Source: Okapia johnstoni
Lineage: Eukaryota > Chordata > Mammalia > Artiodactyla > Giraffidae
NCBI GenBank assembly: GCA_024291935.2
Contig: CM044310.1
Coordinates: 86,231,213 to 86,295,212 of the forward strand
DNA length: 64,000 nucleotides
Reading direction: 5' to 3'
The position numbers were made by a program, and so were the translations under genes. Within the stretch, counting starts at the first letter, position 1; every line of letters begins with the position of its first letter. This document shows, piece after piece, positions 42,755 through 52,975 of this stretch. The notes under the pieces are model-generated. The model saw only the letters and a program-made list of their open reading frames with translations, did not search any database and was not told the origin of the DNA.

Positions 42755-42955
42755 AGAAGGATAATCAGTTTAACAAGTGGTTGCCGGTTACCTCTAGGGG
42801 ATGAGACTGGGGGCGGGGTAGGGGGGGGAAGGTGGAGGAGGGAGTGGGGGACAAGGAGGAAGACCACTTTTCATCTGATAATCTCCTGGAGGGCTTGCAT
42901 TTTTAAGCTCAATGTATGGGCCTATGTTATAATAATTGAATAATAGTTGGTATAA
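42755..42955 (+). mobile_element. Old L1-type 3' end with G-rich tract
   Basis: AAGTGGTTGCCGGTTACCTC at 42775, a G-rich polypurine stretch at 42809-42850 typical of L1 3' UTRs, AGACCACTTTTCATCTGATA and TTTTTAAGCTCAATGTATGGG. Family tentative. Confidence 0.5.
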
Positions 42956-43764
42956 AAATAGACTCATCAGGGCACATTTGTTAATTTTAGAAAAAAAAAA
43001 CGAGCTTGAGCCAGTAGGCAGACAGGCCGGATTTAGTGGCTCAGGGCAGGAGGCAAGGAAGGGAGTGGAAGTAGACCTAGCCTGAACCTTCTCTCTCTAT
43101 CTCTGTACCTCCAGCACTGCCTGTTGTCTCCGCATCTCTCTTCCTGCGGCTGTTGCCACGAGGCTACAACTTCCACTGGTCCCTCTTTCCAGCCTCACAT
43201 CCCCATAACTTTGTGGCTAGAAAGGAAAACAGTTTTCCTCTCTAGTGTCAGTTAGAACATCCCTAGGGGCGGCCTGAACTGGTCTAGCAAAGCCATCCAC
43301 GGTCTGGGGTTGAAGGAGACTCATGGGCTCAGCTTGGGTGAGGGGCTCATTCTTTAACCCATCAGAGAGGAGTCCACACGTGGCTCCCATTGGACCCACA
43401 GAGAGGGAGGTGGAAGAGAGGAGGTGGCACCAGTCCAGGCGCTGAGAGTCCCTGGGAGCTGGGTGGCCCTCCCAGTGTGTGTGTCGGCCCTGAACTCTCT
43501 GACCTGGCTCTTCGGACCCTGGTCTTTATATTCCTCCCCTCAAAAATCCTAGCCCCAAGGGGACCTTAGAAACCAGATCTTCTGGGCAGGTCTTCTTATG
43601 AAAAAGAAGACAAACTTGGGTGTCTAAGTCTTTCAAATTCATTCCTAAAGTCAACGTTGTGTTCTTATGCTTTGCTTCCCTTCTAAAGCAAATCCCAGGA
43701 GATAAAGGGCAGGATGCTAAATCCCTTGATTTTCTTCTCATCTTTGCATCCCCTTTGTACTCAT
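42956..43764. other. Unassigned, moderately GC-rich
   Basis: No repeat recognised. Short frames (60-71 codons) on the minus strand are unsupported. Confidence 0.4.
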
Positions 43765-43816
43765 CTCATAAATATTTATTGAGTACCCACTGTGTGCCAG
43801 GTTCTATTGAGCCCCT

Positions 43817-43940
43817 GTGTGCATGAGTGTGTGCTAAGTCACTTCAGTCGCTTTGCGACCCGATGGACTGTGTTAGGCTCCTCTGTCCATGGGACTCTCC
43901 AGGCAAGAATACTGGAGTGGGTTGGCATTCCCTTCTCCAA
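43817..43940 (-). mobile_element. Bov-A2 SINE fragment inside L2
   Basis: GTGTGTGCTAAGTCACTTCAG to GGCATTCCCTTCTCC; a single BovA unit with part of the GTGTCCGACT segment deleted. Confidence 0.9.
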
Positions 43941-44162
43941 CTGAGCACCTACTGTATGCCAAATATCAGGGGCACAGAGCCAAGAGTGAAATGCACTTCA
44001 CAGAGCATGTATTCTGGTAGGGAAGACAAGCAACAGACACACGCACCCCTTCAAAAATTTCAGATCATCATGAGGGCTATGAAGAACCTTAATGCAAGGT
44101 GAGATGCAAACAAGCGTCAGGTATAAGGGGTGATTGTAAACAGCATGGTAAAGGGCAACCTT

Positions 44163-44513
44163 GTTTTTTTTTTTTTTTTTTTTTAACAAATATCCTTTAT
44201 TATTTATTTATTTATGTTGGAGTATAATTGCGAGGAGATAAATGTAAACCTTGGGCTTCCCTGGTGGCTCAGTCAGTAAAGAATCTGCCTGCAATGCAGG
44301 AGACCCAGGTTCGATCCCTGGGTCGGGAAGATCCCTTGGAGAAGGATAACAGCAAGCCACTCCAGTATTCTTGCCTGGAGAATCCCATGGACAGAGGAAC
44401 CTGGCGGGCTACAGTCCAAGGGGTTGCAAAGAGTCGGATACGATCGAGGGACTAAACCATCACCACCACTATCATATGTATACATATAGCTGATTCACTT
44501 CACTGTATAGCAG
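44163..44513 (-). mobile_element. Short L1 insertion inside L2
   Basis: Poly-T from 44164, GTTGGAGTATAATTGC at 44215 and, past a SINE, CATATAGCTGATTCACTTCAC at 44484: the last ~130 bases of an artiodactyl L1, reversed. A perfect 13-base duplication, AAAGGGCAACCTT, at 44150-44162 and 44514-44526. Confidence 0.9.
44251..44470 (+). mobile_element. Bov-tA SINE inside L1 inside L2
   Basis: Very well preserved: GGGCTTCCCTGGTGGCTCAG, GTTCGATCCCTGGGTCGGGAA, CAAAGAGTCGGATACGATCGA. Youngest layer of this stack. Confidence 0.95.
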
Positions 44514-44845
44514 AAAGGGCAACCTTCTGGAAGAAGTGACATCTGAACAGAGACCTGAATGGATGAAATCGGGAGTCTTCCAGGCAGATTTGACAGCATG
44601 TACAAAGGCTTTAAGGTGAAATGAGGTTAGCAGGTTTGAGGATCAGCAAGGAGGGTGCCCCAGCCGGAGCAGAAGAGGGAAGGGGGCCAGGGAGGGGAAG
44701 GCGGGGAGAGCCTGCAGGGCCAGGATTCTCTTATGAGTATTATTCTAACGTAAGGAGGAGCCTTGGAGTGGATCAGGTCGGGGAAGGACATGATCTGATT
44801 TACTGTACTAAAGTGACTGGTCGGTGGTAGGCTCTCAATAAATAT

Positions 44846-44957
44846 GCTCAGTCGTGTCCAACTCTTCGTGACCCTGTGGACTGTAGTCCCCCAGGCTCCT
44901 CTGTCCCTGGGATTTTCCAGGCAAGAATACTGGAGTGGGTTGCTATTTCCTACTTGA
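44846..44957 (-). mobile_element. Bov-A2 SINE fragment
   Basis: GCTCAGTCGTGTCCAACTCTT to GGTTGCTATTTCCTACTTGA. Sits at the left end of the L2 (its right coordinate). Confidence 0.9.
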
Positions 44958-45044
44958 TAAAGATTTGTCTAACAATTTTTAAAAATCTCTGATAAAAAAC
45001 ATTTAATAGTCTCTTTGGCAGAAGAGGGCCTGTGTTACTAATAA

Positions 45045-45195
45045 TGAAAACTCACAGACATTTGTCCTGCGCTTTATAGTTTACAAAGCTCTTTCACCCC
45101 AATGATCTAAGCCGACCTCTCATTTGGACGCGGATATATGACCACACGGTACCAGGGCCCACATGCAGCAGAGTCTGCACCAGGTGACACAGCTG
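45045..45195 (-). mobile_element. Possible MIR/L3-like fragment
   Basis: GCGCTTTATAGTTTACAAAGC and TCTTTCACCCCAATGATCTAA resemble the start of a decayed CORE-SINE/L3 relative. Weak. Confidence 0.4.
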
Positions 45196-45210
45196 TCACC
45201 AGGGGGCGAA
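45196..45210 (+). promoter_or_regulatory. CTCF-like motif
   Basis: TCACCAGGGGGCGAA carries the full CACCAGGGGGCG core of the CTCF motif; only the two ends deviate. It contains a CpG, so occupancy could be methylation sensitive. Confidence 0.5.
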
Positions 45211-45892
45211 GGCTTAGGGACCTGAAGATGCCACAGGGACCACTCTCTGTAGTAGGTTCTCCCAAACCCAAGGAGGGGCATTCCCATGCTCATTTTTCTG
45301 GAACCATCATGACAGCTTAGCTTTGCCAGCCAGAGCCCTGGGGAGACCAGATCAAGAGGAGATTATCTATGCTCTGGGAGATTTACTTTTTTTTTTTTTT
45401 TCCTTTCTCTTCTACTCAAACATGAGGGTGTCTTTGGTGGTGAGAAAAGAAAAATTATTTAACCTGCCCCTCAGGCCTGGGATTAAGGCCATTAGAAACC
45501 ATGGCAGTGGGACGCCCTTAACAGAGCCCCTGATTTAAAGAGCTGGTGTCAAGAACCTCAGTGACATCATGGGGCCACTCTCTGGAGCAAGGCTAGACTG
45601 TCACCACCCCCAGGCCTCATGGCGCCTCAGGCCATGGCCTCAGAAATCACCCTGTCCTCTGGCTTTCTCAGCCTCAGTGACTGAGCCTCATCTTTCTCAG
45701 CCTCCTCTTTCCTCTGTTCTTCCCCACCCATATGGGAAAGGCAGGTTCTCAACCTTTCTTCCTGGGAGCACTGGGATTGAGAGGGCGGGGTAGGGGAGGA
45801 GAGAGAAGAAAGCGAGGAGAAACCCCCGGCTCCTTCACATAATCCAGGTAGGTCAGAGCTCTGGTCTCACACCTCTTACTAACAGTCCTTCT
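45211..45892. other. Unassigned, GC-richer sequence
   Basis: Poly-T at 45387-45401. Nothing else recognised; a short CCTC/CTCAG-rich area at 45610-45730. Confidence 0.4.
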
Positions 45893-46107
45893 GACCTTGT
45901 TGTTAAGTCAATCAGTCACATCCGACTCTTTGCAACCCCAAGGACTGTAGCCCGCCAGGCTCCTCTGTCCATGGGATTCTCCAGGCAAGAATCCTGGAGT
46001 GGGTTGCCATTCCCTTCTTCAGTGGATCCTCCTGACCCAGGGATCGAACCTGGGTCTCCCAAATGGCAGGGAGATTATTTACCGTCTGAGCCACCAGTGA
46101 AGCCCCA
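45893..46107 (-). mobile_element. Bov-A2/Bov-tA SINE
   Basis: TTGTTGTTAAGTCAATCAGTC tail to CTGAGCCACCAGTGAAGCCCC head. Confidence 0.93.
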
Positions 46108-46124
46108 GCTGCCCAGTGGGGCTT

Positions 46125-46340
46125 TCTTGCAGTCCTGTCGTTCAGTCGTATCCAATTCTTTGTGACCCCGTGGACTTAGCCTGTCAGCCTCCTCTCTCTG
46201 TGGAATTTTTCAGGCAAAGAATACTGGAGTGGGTTGCCATTTCCTCCTTCAGGGGATCTTCCTGCCCTACAGATAGAACCCATGTCTCCTGCATTGGCAG
46301 GTGGGTTATTTACCACTGCACCACCCGGAAAGGCCCTGAA
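46125..46340 (-). mobile_element. Second Bov-A2/Bov-tA SINE in tandem
   Basis: TTGCAGTCCTGTCGTTCAGTC tail to CTGCACCACCCGGAAAGGCCC head. Only ~17 bases from the preceding copy and in the same orientation, but clearly more diverged, so a separate insertion rather than a duplication. Confidence 0.93.
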
Positions 46341-46489
46341 AGTGTGGGGTTGGAGCCCCAGCACTTCAAGTGATGCTGTCAGAGGCTGCCCCCTCCTCAG
46401 AGGCTCGCCTTCACCACTGACATGCCCTTTCTACCCTGGCATTTCCCATTAGACATGGTGTTTAAAATGTCCTTAGTCTCAGTGTATTT

Positions 46490-47350
46490 TTAAACATTTC
46501 TTCATGCCACTTTCCAGCTACTTCTTACAAGAGTCATAAGAGAGGGCCTTCAGAATTCATGGAATGAATGCCATTGTTAATGGGCTGTTGTGTAATTGTC
46601 GGAAGAATACATGTGTGCATTCTGGCCTCCAAAATACAGTTATAATAGAATGAAAGCAAATCTGCATTTTTCTGTTGTCAATCATGTTTATTAAATTGAA
46701 AAAAAAATGCCTTCTCTCCCAGGCAGTATGAAAAGTGGAGGGAAAATGAATTTACTCTCTGTTGGAGAACTGGGCTAAAAATGTCATTAACAGAGGCAAT
46801 TATGCATTCTGATGCAAAGTGCTTCAAGCTGACAGTAGGCAAACTTACAGTGGCGCTCCCAGACCACAGGCTGCAAATTCTCTAACAACTTTATTCATAC
46901 GTGCTGGCCTACAGTTCAATGTGGCTTCCTTTGAGTATCTCCTGCAAATAAAAGGCCCCATTCTTCGGCTTCCCCTGGCTTTATTTGCAGTGAAAACACC
47001 ACTTTGTGCCCACGTTGTGTTAAAAGAACAGATTTGTGTTCGTTCCTGTAGGTTTCTGATGGGAGGATGGAGGCAGGCGATCTTCACTGCGGATGGTGAG
47101 CCACCTTTTTGAGGAGGAAGATGGAGAGAACGGGTCTCCAACAGCGAACCTTTGTCCGGGCATGCAAATGAGCCTCTGCCCATAGTGCAAATAATGGTAG
47201 CCTCGGCCCAGCCTCGAACCCATCCGTCTGCAGCTATTTTGTTAACCCGATGTTTCCTACCTTCTTTCTCTCATACAAAATACTTGCTGTGGACAGCTGT
47301 GAATTTTAAACAACCATTCTGTGTATGTTTTTCTAATTTTGTGTACTCAG
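46490..47350. promoter_or_regulatory. Candidate conserved block with octamer
   Basis: Repeat-free 0.85 kb. GTCAATCATGTTTATTAAATTG-like sequence at 46678-46699, GCAATTATGCATTCTGATGC at 46796-46815 and a perfect POU octamer ATGCAAAT at 47162-47169, plus GTGCAAATAATGG at 47185. Two ~100-codon frames on opposite strands overlap at 46819-47183 and cancel as shadows. Confidence 0.38.
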
Positions 47351-47365
47351 ATTGTTTCTCCATGT

Positions 47366-47405
47366 TGGCGGGGAGGGCGGGGGTGGGGTGGGGAGGGGGA
47401 GGTTG
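47366..47405 (+). repeat. G-rich tract
   Basis: Five or more G-runs of four or five within 40 bases; quadruplex-capable on this strand. Confidence 0.88.
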
Positions 47406-48062
47406 GAAGCTAAGTACCTAAAAGGACATTCCTTCCCTTGGAGATTTCATGCTTTTCAAAAGTCACAGCGATTCTGATTGCTAAACAAAGTAGAAATTCA
47501 GTGGGCTCACCAGTAGCATTTGGAAGGACCTGTAGCGCAGAAGCACTTTTGAAATGGACAAGGCTGCGGGAGGCTGTGAGACAGAGAGGCCTGGAGGCAG
47601 GTCTCTGGAGTGACATGCCACTCAGACAGGCCCTGGTGGCCCCTGGAAGCCAAATCCTCCTTCACGTCTGCCCTGGTTTATCTGTAAAATGGGTCACAAG
47701 AGCAACCTCTAAAGGCCGAAAATAAAGACGTCCTATATCCAGGCCATCGACCCAGTTTTATTTCCCCTTTCCGGCTCTGATTACATTGTTCTGGTGCCAG
47801 TCTCTCATCTTAGATAGAGTCCAAAGCCATGGATGTGTTTTTAAGCATAAAGGAAAACAAGATGAGCTCCCAGACCAAGGCCTGTGTTCCTAACGCACGT
47901 AATAGGCAGCATGATTTTTTAAATTTGTGTATCTATTTATACTTTTGTCTCTTTGATGTGAGGCAGTTCACAACAATAACAAAAAAACACAGGATAGAAA
48001 CAGAAACTCTGGACAAGAAAAAAGGAAGTTGCGAACAGGGCAATCATAAGGCTCATTGCTGG
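47406..48062. other. Unassigned sequence
   Basis: No repeat recognised. Could be a continuation of the conserved-looking block to its left. Confidence 0.4.
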
Positions 48063-48282
48063 TAGCTTCCCAGGTGGTGTGGTGGTAAAGAATTCACCTG
48101 TCATTGCAGGAGATGCAAAAGATGTGGGTTCCATCTCTGGGTTGGGAAGATCCCCTGGAGGAAGAAATGGCAACCCACTCCAGCATTCTTGCCTGGAGAG
48201 TCCCATGGACAAAGGAGCTAGGTGGACTACAGTCCACAGCGTCGCAAAGAATCAGACACAACTGAGCACACACACACACGGA
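48063..48282 (+). mobile_element. Bov-tA SINE
   Basis: GCTTCCCAGGTGGTGTGGTGG head, CACAACTGAGCACACACAC tail ending in (AC)n. Confidence 0.93.
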
Positions 48283-48589
48283 ACTTTGAGACCTGATTCA
48301 GAGCTTCCTGGCAGCAAGAGTGAAAGGGGAATGATGAACAACAACAAAACCTCACCTCACCTAAGCACACAGGTCTTCAGTGGGGAGAAATATTTTCCAG
48401 GCACTTCATTGTCAAAGCAAATTTGCCCTCAAGGCTCTTCATAAGGGGGTCATGAAAAACAAGTTCAAAGTCAACTTGAGAGCAAATGCTGTTGTTAAAT
48501 TCCAGAGCCAGAGTAAAAAAGTAAAGCAAATGGGCACCTGTCTAGTACCCACTCCAGCTGCCTGGTTGGTTCACAGAGCCTATTGTGAG

Positions 48590-48800
48590 AAGAACTCAAG
48601 GCCACATGGAGGCCAGGCAGAAAAGAGGGCAGATGACTGACCACACATGTGCTACGGAACGCCTCACCTTGGGCTAAGCCGATCCAGCACAAATGAGCAA
48701 GATTCTAGTGTCCAATTTGATCCAAAGATAGAACTCTGGGGCCTCAAGGGGTGTGTGGCCGTCATGATCCTTAGATGTCCCTGAATAACACTGTTCTCAG
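48590..48800 (+). repeat. 210-base direct repeat, copy 1
   Basis: Starts AAGAACTCAAGGCCACATGG and ends CTGAATAACACTGTTCTCAG. It matches 49490-49699 with about 29 differences by hand alignment (roughly 86 % identity). I do not recognise it as a known SINE or LTR, and no target duplication was found. Confidence 0.9.
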
Positions 48801-49489
48801 CTGGCCTTCCAGGGGAGCTGGATGGCTGCCTGGGGTTTCTATCAATGCTTGGACGACAGAGGAAGCAGGTGGTGGGGTTGACAGCTTAAATTGTAGAAGC
48901 CTGATCCGTGATCACATCTAGATTCAAGGCCATACCACCTCCACATGGGCCTGGCCTGGGCCAGATGCTTTTTTTTTTATTCATTTCAAAACGTTTCTGC
49001 AGGACTTCAGGGAACTTTAGCTTTCTCTTACTTTTCTGTATTGTGTGAACTTATTATAACACATATTACTTGTACAATCTGAAAAGAGTAGATCGATCAT
49101 TTTAAATTAGCCATTTTCCTTGCTTTTCTTTTTTGGCCTCAAGTTATAGCAACCTTTGGTAAGGGCTATCCTTCTGGTGGCCTAGAAGGCAAAATTGATG
49201 AACAGATTTCATCTAACTGGATTCTCAGGATCTGGATTGGCATAGATCTGCCTACTCTTGGAGAAGAGCAGATGATAAGACAAATATGGAGAGTCTGTGA
49301 TCAATACACGTGGTTCATGGCTTCAAAAGGGCCACCCAGTCACACTCAGGTACTGATAACTCCATATCAACAGAATAGGGGTCAATATGGGATCCTGAAG
49401 GTCTGCAGGCTTCCCCATCATCAAGTGAACAATTAAAACAACAACAACATTCACTGGACTTCACTAAACATTAAGGCAGGAAATACAAC
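48801..49489. other. Spacer between the 210-base repeats
   Basis: About 690 bases with no recognised element and no similarity to the sequence right of copy 2, so the duplication unit does not include it. Confidence 0.5.
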
Positions 49490-49699
49490 AAGAACTCAAG
49501 GCCACAGGAAGGCCAGGCAGAGAAGAGGGCAGATGACCAACTACATGTGTGCCGCAGAACTCCTTACCTTGGGCCAAGCAAATCCAGCACAGGTGAGCAT
49601 GATTCTAGTATCCAATTTGATCCAAGGATAGAACTCTGGGCCTAGAGGGGTGTATGGCCTTCACAATCCTTAGATGTCCCTGAATAACACTGCTCTCAG
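49490..49699 (+). repeat. 210-base direct repeat, copy 2
   Basis: Starts AAGAACTCAAGGCCACAGGA, ends CTGAATAACACTGCTCTCAG. Start offset from copy 1 is exactly 900 bases, with one base lost inside. Identity stops abruptly on both sides. Confidence 0.9.
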
Positions 49700-50339
49700 G
49701 AATATCCAAGGACAAAAGCATTCAAAACTGCAATGGTTTGTGCAGAAGATGCAACGTCCAAGTAACTCAGCTGGACCCAGAGGTGCTGCCTTCCACCTCG
49801 TAGGGATCGGAGTACATGGACACCTGTTTCCCTTTCAGGCCTGAGATTCTGCTTTTCTGAGCCTGTCTCAACACCTCCTCAAAAGACTTCATAGCAGTAG
49901 AGAATTTTCAAAGCCATTTTCCGGCCAGTCTTCAGTTAACCAGAAAATCAGATTAATTGTGCACATGAACTTCTATTTCCAGGATGTGGTCTGACCCAAG
50001 GAATATGCAGATCTGGGTAAAAAAATCAGTCATGTTAAGAGGGCAGTTGGGGTGGGGGGGAGGCTCTCTTGACTATGTTTTAGAGTGTGGAAGAATGGAA
50101 AAACAAGACAGTGAGGGCCTGGGGCCAAAGAAAATGCTATATTTAGATGCAGAGGGCTTTGTTTGGCCCTGATACTGGTGTAGACACAGACAGTCAGGAA
50201 CAAGGGGGCCATTCAACCCATCCACCTGACACCCGCTGTCGCAGGCCCGTGTGTTCCGCAGGCACCAAGCTCAAAACCATCCCCAAAGAGGCTGTCGACA
50301 GAGAAGAGGTAACAGCTGCTCTGTGGCAATTAACCAGCA
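49700..50339. other. Unassigned sequence
   Basis: No repeat recognised. A G-run (GGTGGGGGGGAGG) lies at 50051-50063. Confidence 0.4.
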
Positions 50340-50720
50340 GTTTCTGTTGCTGAAGGAGATTATTTTGGATGGCGTAAAGAGATTCAAATAAAAATGTCGA
50401 CGTGCCCATTATGGATGAAAGTTTGGAAAACTTAAGTGGCCCTGAATTAATCACTGTTTGACAGGAAGGCGCATAAAGGAGTACTAAAAATCGCCCACAA
50501 ATCTATTTTCCTGCCTTTTTGGTAATTGTAAAGAAGCTCATTGGGGGCTGCGGGGTGGGGAGGGCACTTCTTGGCCGCCACCTTAATTCATCTTGGAGTG
50601 AAGATTTAATGACAAAGCTACAAGCCCTTAAAGTAGCATTTATTGAGGAGCTAATGAGAGAGTTCCTCAGAACTCTGGAAGAAAAAAAAAAAAAGCAGCC
50701 ACCACACAAGAGGCCTTTGA
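50340..50720. promoter_or_regulatory. Candidate conserved block
   Basis: Repeat-free; GAGATTATTTTGGATGGCG at 50357, GCCCATTATGGATG at 50404, CCTGAATTAATCACTG at 50442, CACCTTAATTCATC at 50579, GAGCTAATGAGAGAG at 50648. A plus-strand frame remains open through it (first in-frame ATG at 50610), which is noted but not taken as coding. Confidence 0.38.
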
Positions 50721-51437
50721 AAATACCGAAGAGAGGAGAGTTCATTAGGCTGGTTTTTTTCTTCCCCTTTCTCAACAATGAATATTTCTGCTGCCAAACC
50801 TTCAGGAATAAGATTGGTTTCCTTTCAAGTAACTGATGCTGATTTTGCTTCTGCATGAGTCCAGACAACCACTCCAAGAAGAAGCAGGAAGTCACACCGT
50901 CAGAGGAAAACTGCATTCCTTCCTCCCTGGCTGGATCGGCCACTGACAAACCTTGGATTTATGTAGCCCTTGCCAAAACGCCTCTGATTTCCATGCCCTC
51001 CCATGGCTAAGATAACGAATGCGGCTTTTGACCTCTGAGAGCTGCGCTTAATTCAAACTCTGGCTCCACTATAGCAAAAACGGCCGCTGTCACCCCAAAT
51101 TGAGCAAATGAGCCCCTGTCCCACAGCATAAAGGGTAAGAGAGTTATTGACCATCCCCCGTGGCTATGGCCCCATTCACCCTTGCCCTCTCTTGGCATCA
51201 CCCCACATCCCACCCTTCCAGAATCTTCTAGGCTCTCTTGCCTCCACTCCTCCTTCTGTCTTGGGGAGCACAGGAAGGAATTGCTGGGGCCAGTCTGTTC
51301 CAACTGCATTAAGTTTTCTCAAATCAGGTTTTTGTTTTGTTTTTTTTTTTTTAAGAAAAAAATAGAGGTGGAAAGGAATGCTGTGAAGAAAATGGAACCT
51401 GGCAAAGAGCTTTAACTTCAAATAGTCTGCTGGTTGG

Positions 51438-51440
<3 letters not shown>
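50721..51440. other. Unassigned; partly conserved-looking
   Basis: 50980-51110 (CTTAATTCAAACTCTGG at 51048, AAAACGGCCGCTG at 51077) may belong with the previous block. Poly-T at 51339-51352. Confidence 0.35.

Positions 51441-51508
<68 letters not shown>
51441..51508. repeat. Compound (CT)n(CA)n microsatellite
   Basis: (TC)n 51442-51478 followed directly by (AC)n 51479-51503. Pure and long, so probably polymorphic. Confidence 0.97.
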
Positions 51509-51510
<2 letters not shown>

Positions 51511-51740
51511 AAAGGTCTTTTATAAACATAAATACAACTGCACAGTTATAGAAAGTGGGGAAGGAAGGTGGGAAGCTGGAAACCTCCAAGTGTAAAATAG
51601 GTTTGGTGACTTCTGATGGCTCAAGATGGAGAAGCATTTCTGTGGAGCTCATACACCCATGGAGTCTCAAAAGGTATCTACAATGTGCAATGAAACTAAC
51701 ATGCAGAATACATGTGTATTCAGAAAATATTAAAACCCTG

Positions 51741-51828
51741 TAAGAACTTTTTTGGCCACCCCAATATTTTCTAAATATGTGTGTATTATGGGTGTCAGAT
51801 GAACTTTTTGGCCAACCAATATTTTCAC
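51741..51828. mobile_element. Mariner-like terminal repeat, two copies
   Basis: AGAACTTTTTTGGCCACCCC at 51743 and GAACTTTTTGGCCAACCAAT at 51801 resemble the ends of ruminant mariner elements (GAACTTTTTGGCCAACCCAA-type). They are in the same orientation ~58 bases apart; no transposase is present. Confidence 0.5.
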
Positions 51829-52418
51829 CATGACTTCTGCTTAGCCAAACTTTCCATGTTTCTTGGGATAGAAAAGAGAGGCTTTTCAAGAACAGTGCCT
51901 CCATTACAGAGAACACACTTATTAAAATGTTATTTTTCACAGCTGCATTAATCTGAGATCTGGGAGATGTTTCCTGTTTGTACAATCCCCCCCTGCTTGT
52001 GAAGGTTTATGCCCGTGGCACAATACCAGGGCTTTCATAGCCAGATTGCTAATTCTGAAAGAGGTGTCTGCTTGACATCACCTGGGGAGGATTCAGACTA
52101 ATTTGCCCCTCATTGGGGCACATGCATATTTCTGAGAACATCTCTTTAAACACAGCCACATCCTGAAGGCTACACATCATACATTTTCCCTCCCAAGGTT
52201 GACAAAATTCAACTGGCATAGTTTAAATGGATTTTTTTGTCATATACGTAGTCTTCAATTTCAAGGGTACAGCTAGAAGGGGGCTCTTGGCTAATGTCAC
52301 AGGGGAGAAAATAGACTTAGCTCTCTGTCTTCAGATGACTGTTGCTAGGACTGAGGAGCCTAAGGGTGATTAAGAATAATCAGAATATTAACAGAAATTA
52401 TATATAAATGTTATTATC
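51829..52418. other. Unassigned AT-rich sequence
   Basis: No repeat recognised. The 51,9xx region (ACACACTTATTAAAATG at 51912, GCTGCATTAATCTGAG at 51941) is conserved-looking but short. Confidence 0.35.
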
Positions 52419-52419
52419 A

Positions 52420-52636
52420 CAGCAGCTTTCACTTAGGTACTAAATAATGGGATCATGCGTTGTTTCCATCTTCTCAGTTAAATCAGGCAACATATTTTCA
52501 AGACAGGGATTAACATGTACCTTCACGGTACAGATGAGGACTCAAGAACTCAGAAAGGCTAATGAATATGCCAAGCCCACACAGCTGAATTCAAACCAGA
52601 GCGGGCCTGAATGCAAAGCTTAGTTCTTAATCATGA
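52420..52636 (-). mobile_element. MIR SINE
   Basis: CACGGTACAGATGAGGACTC at 52524, GCCAAGCCCACACAGCTGAA, GCTTAGTTCTTAATCATGATG. Confidence 0.72.
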
Positions 52637-52756
52637 TGCCAGTCTGCCTCTTATACTGTTACCTACAGTCACACTAGCTGACTTTGTAGCCACCCTTTCT
52701 TCTTCTATTCACTCTGGCCTGCCCAACACAAACCCCTGTGCTCCACAAGGGAGGCA

Positions 52757-52975
52757 GTGTTTCCAAATGATTAAGGGCACACAGGTTGGCGACAGATGGC
52801 TTGGGTTTGAAATTGGAGTCTGTCAACTGGATGACCCTGTGCAGATTTTCTAGTCTGTCTTCCTCTATAGAGTGGTAATATTAAACATTACTATCTAATA
52901 TGGTTGTTGTAGAAATGGGATAATGTATTTAAATGTAGGATAGTTTCTGGTGTACAGTAATCACTCAGTTAGTGT
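52757..52975 (+). mobile_element. MIR SINE, near full length
   Basis: AGATGGCTTGGGTTTGAAATT, GTCTGTCTTCCTCTATAGAG, AATATGGTTGTTGTAGAAATG and GTACAGTAATCACTCAGTTAG in order. Confidence 0.74.

Larger units (their letters stand above)
43765..44845 (-). mobile_element. Long L2 copy broken by several insertions
   Basis: Reverse L2 read in pieces: TTATTGAGTACCCACTGTGTG at 43777, GAGCACCTACTGTATGCC at 43943, TCATCATGAGGGCTATGAAG near 44066, GAAGTGACATCTGAACAGAG at 44534, CAGCATGTACAAAGGC at 44594, GGACATGATCTGATTTAC at 44787. Interrupted at 43817-43940 and 44163-44513. Confidence 0.78.

Noticed and set aside
51176..51985. Minus-strand open frame of 269 codons, the longest after BovB
   Set aside because: It passes through the (CT)n(CA)n microsatellite and a poly-T tract, which keep frames open by composition; no domain, no splice context.
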